Source: Nitrospira japonica (lineage in GTDB: Bacteria > Nitrospirota > Thermodesulfovibrionia > Thermodesulfovibrionales > SM23-35). From it: a DNA stretch of 64,000 nucleotides. The DNA is taken from positions 72,339 to 136,338 of the forward strand of contig DYFC01000034.1 in NCBI GenBank assembly GCA_020725385.1, read 5' to 3'. Each line of letters starts with the position of its first letter. Within the stretch, counting starts at the first letter, position 1. This document shows, piece after piece, positions 61,323 to 64,000 of this stretch. Both the position numbers and the translations under genes were made by a program. The notes under the pieces were generated by a model. That model was not told where the DNA came from, ran no database searches, and saw nothing but the letters and a program-made list of their open reading frames with translations.

Positions 61323-62081
61323 TTAATGAGCTTTTTCGGTCTTCTTCTCTTCTTTTTTCTCTACCTTTTTCTCTGTTTTATGTTCTGATTTTTTCATTTC
61401 ATGCTTTGTTTTTGGTAGTTCGAGCATCTCTACTTTTCCATTTGCAAGATTATATTCGGCTACTACTACTTTTAATTTTCCTTCATGTACAAGTTCTTTG
61501 ACTATAGGGCTTTTCATTACATCTGCATAAACATTCATTATATTTTCTTTTATTGCTGTCTCAAGAACCTCTTCGTTAGACCCGCCTTTTTTCTTTGCTT
61601 TCTTTGCAGCAGGCTGTATCTTTTTAACAATAGCACCTATATTCCCTTCAGGTTCACCTTTTGCACCCAATGTAGCTTTCACAGCTCCGCAATCTGAATG
61701 TCCAAGAATCATAAGAAGAGGGGTATGAACATGTTCAACGCCGTATTCAATACTACCAAGAGCAATCGGGTCAACAACATTACCCGCAACTCTAACTATG
61801 AAAATATCACCCAATCCCTGATCAAAAATATGTTCAGGTGGAACCCTTGAATCAGAACAACTTATGATTGTTGCAAAAGGATGCTGACCGCCCTTTAAGA
61901 TTTCATTTCTTCTTGAATCGCTGAGATCTTTACTTGCAAATTTGCCTTCAACATACCTTTTGTTTCCATCAAGTAATTTCTGCAAAGCCTCATCTCCTGC
62001 GCCCCCAGCGAATACAAGGCTGGAGAATGCCATAATTACAAACAACGAAAGAATAAATCCTGAAAATCTTGAAAACTTCAT
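61323..62081 (-). CDS. Exported beta-class carbonic anhydrase with Lys/Glu-rich tail
   Basis: Signal peptide; SCSDSRVPPEHIFDQGLGDIFIVRVAGN, ILGHSDCGAVKA. Confidence 0.93.
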   Translation of the reverse strand: MKFSRFSGFILSLFVIMAFSSLVFAGGAGDEALQKLLDGNKRYVEGKFASKDLSDSRRNEILKGGQHPFATIISCSDSRVPPEHIFDQGLGDIFIVRVAGNVVDPIALGSIEYGVEHVHTPLLMILGHSDCGAVKATLGAKGEPEGNIGAIVKKIQPAAKKAKKKGGSNEEVLETAIKENIMNVYADVMKSPIVKELVHEGKLKVVVAEYNLANGKVEMLELPKTKHEMKKSEHKTEKKVEKKEEKKTEKAH

Positions 62082-62134
62082 AATCCCATCCTCCTTAATA
62101 TTAATTTAGACCCTTCAATGAAGGGAATATATTA

Positions 62135-63283
62135 TCAGGCTACTTTCTTGCTTTTCTTCTTTGCTGCTTCAGCTAAAACAAACTTCGTATTAAAAGTACC
62201 TTCTATAGCATGCACAGGACATTTTGCTGTGCATATACCGCAACCTATACACTTATTACCGTCTATTTTATGAAGTTTCTTGAGTTCTCCAAATGGAGCA
62301 TTGACGGGACATACTTTAGCACAAATTCCACAGCCAATGCAACGGTCATTTATAAATGCTTTTGGTCTTTCAGGTATATAGTCGGAGATCGCACCGGTAG
62401 GACATTTTGTTACGCATATACCACATACTTTACATTTTTCAGGAATTATTCTTGAGAGATTATTTTCTATAATTGGAGCTTCAAATGGACATACTCTCAC
62501 ACATATGCCGCAAGCTATGCATCCTGTTTGACAATTCTTTTTTGTCTCAACACCTTTATCTTTCGAGTTGCAGGACACGAGTACCTGTTTTGAAGAAGGT
62601 AGAACTTTTATTACTTTTCTTGGACACGCAGCTTCACATTTCCTGCACCCAGTGCATTTAATTATATCGACAAAAGGTAGATGATCTTCTGTCATTGTTA
62701 TTGCGCCAAAAGGACATACTTTTGAACATGTTCCATATCCAAGACATCCGTAAATACAGGATTTATCTCCTCCTGCTGTTAACATCGCTGCTCTACAATC
62801 CTGAACGCCTTCATATTTAAATCTCTTAGATGATACACTCCATCCACCTTTACACATAATACGCGCAAATTCAGGCTCTTTTAAAGTAACTTTTTTCCCT
62901 GTGATTGCTGCTACTGCTTCTGCAGTTGAAGCTCCACCCGGAGTACATAGATTAGGTGGTATCTCAGCTTTTTTTACTACAGCTTCGGCATATTGTTCGC
63001 AACCTGCGAACCCGCAAGCGCCTCAATGGGCATGGGCAAGAACGTCAAGAACTGCCTGTACACGGGGGTCAACCTCAACAGAAAACTTTTTAGCTGCAAA
63101 GGCAAGACCGAGTCCAAAAATTATACTGATTCCTGCAAGAAATATAAGTGTATATTTAATTAACGGGACGATTTCAACGTATTCTTTTGCTTCTACTCCA
63201 CCACCAACTCCGACATGAGGGATAATAAAATTTAGCCCTGATATAATTAGATTTATGAAGTCAATTAATTCTGTCATTAACAC
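62135..63283 (-). CDS. rnfB: Electron transport complex subunit RnfB, with an in-frame TGA (63023-63025) read as candidate selenocysteine; track ORFs 62135..62857 and 63023..63283 are one gene
   Basis: Frame open from 63283 to 62135 except the single TGA: ...VDPRVQAVLDVLAHAH[U]GACGFAGCEQYAEAVVKKAEIPPNLCTPGGASTAEAVAAITGKKVTLKEPEFARIMCKGGWSVSSKRFKYEGVQDC...; followed by several 4Fe-4S ferredoxin motifs. Confidence 0.9.
62995..63011 (-). promoter_or_regulatory. Candidate bacterial SECIS hairpin
   Basis: Minus strand GUUCGCA-GGU-UGCGAAC, perfect 7-bp stem, starting 11 nt after the UGA. Confidence 0.75.
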
Positions 63284-63286
63284 TCC

Positions 63287-63880
63287 CTATATCTTTATTA
63301 ATCCTGAAAAACCGGCAAAAGCCAGGGCTATAAGTCCTGTTACTATAAAAGCTATAGGTGTTCCTCTAAAAGGTTTTGGCACATCGGCAAGTTCGAGTCT
63401 TTCTCTTATGCTTGCCATAATTATTAATGCAAGAGCAAACCCTATTCCCGAACCAAATGCAAAAGAAATGCTTTCAATAAAACTATAATGTTCTCCGGCA
63501 TTAATCAGAGGCACTGCAAGAATTATACAATTGGTTGATATAAGAGCCAAGTAAATACCAAGTTTATGATAAAGGACAGGTGATATTTTTCTCATAATTG
63601 TGTCTGAAGCCTGAACAAAACCCGCAACAATTCCAATGAATATAATAATCTTTAAGAAAGTAATATCCCATGGTACAAGGACATAATTAAATATAAGCCA
63701 GCTAAGTCCTGAACTAATCATCATAACAGATGTAAATGTGATGCTCATTCCAACAGCAGTTTCCATTCTTCTTGAAACGCCGAAAAATATACATAATCCA
63801 AGAAATCTTGTAAAAACAAAGTTATTTATCAAAGAAGCAGAAATAATTAGCTCAAAAACTTTTGTAAACTCAGAACTCAT
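63287..63880 (-). CDS. rnfA: Electron transport complex subunit RnfA
   Basis: SASLINNFVFTRFLGLCIFFGVSRRMETAVGM...YLALISTNCIILAVPL. Confidence 0.96.
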   Translation of the reverse strand: MSSEFTKVFELIISASLINNFVFTRFLGLCIFFGVSRRMETAVGMSITFTSVMMISSGLSWLIFNYVLVPWDITFLKIIIFIGIVAGFVQASDTIMRKISPVLYHKLGIYLALISTNCIILAVPLINAGEHYSFIESISFAFGSGIGFALALIIMASIRERLELADVPKPFRGTPIAFIVTGLIALAFAGFSGLIKI

Positions 63881-63898
63881 TTTTTCTCCTGTATATCC

Positions 63899-64000
63899 TT
63901 AACTACTTTTCTTTTCATATTTTCCATAAATCCAGTTAAACATTCCCATTAAAATTCCAACAGCAATGAACCCTCCTGCAGGTAGTATGAAGATTAGCAA
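63899..64000 (-). CDS. rnfE: Electron transport complex subunit RnfE, partial (3' end only)
   Basis: Minus translation LLIFILPAGGFIAVGILMGMFNWIYGKYEKKSS* immediately upstream of rnfA. Confidence 0.85.
   Translation of the reverse strand: MLIFILPAGGFIAVGILMGMFNWIYGKYEKKSS

Noticed and set aside
62210-62661. Cys-rich plus-strand ORFs opposite rnfB
   Set aside because: Antisense reading of the ferredoxin Cys motifs.

Overview
The window looks like a chromosome segment from a Nitrospirota or Deltaproteobacteria-like anaerobe (lineage inferred only). No rRNA, tRNA or CRISPR was found. Main blocks: (i) rsmA, a UMF1-like MFS transporter, and an M48 protease/TerC/zf-TFIIB operon led by a probable yybP-ykoY Mn2+ riboswitch; (ii) pdxA, a SurA-N-like protein, bamA and tamB; (iii) TauE/SafE, Usp and hypA/B/F/D/E maturation genes, with no hypC seen; (iv) a 9-kb minus-strand cluster of five multiheme cytochromes (44 CXXCH counted), two NHL beta-propeller lipoproteins and an outer-membrane beta-barrel with an Met-Ser-Ser repeat; (v) an accessory type I restriction-modification island with a Fic protein, a RAYT-like transposase, a 23S-IVP-like four-helix protein and several palindromic repeat elements that continue in frame through genes; (vi) tgt, tyrS and signalling genes; (vii) a partial rnf operon (E, A, B). 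The most striking observation is that rnfB is split in the ORF track by one in-frame TGA exactly at the first conserved Cys of the CxxCxxxxC Fe-S motif. A perfect 7-bp stem with a GGU loop starts 11 nt after it, closely resembling the E. coli fdhF bacterial SECIS. This is a candidate selenocysteine-containing RnfB. A second in-frame TGA, at a probable Trp codon of the M48 protease, has no such hairpin and is probably a nonsense mutation or sequence error.
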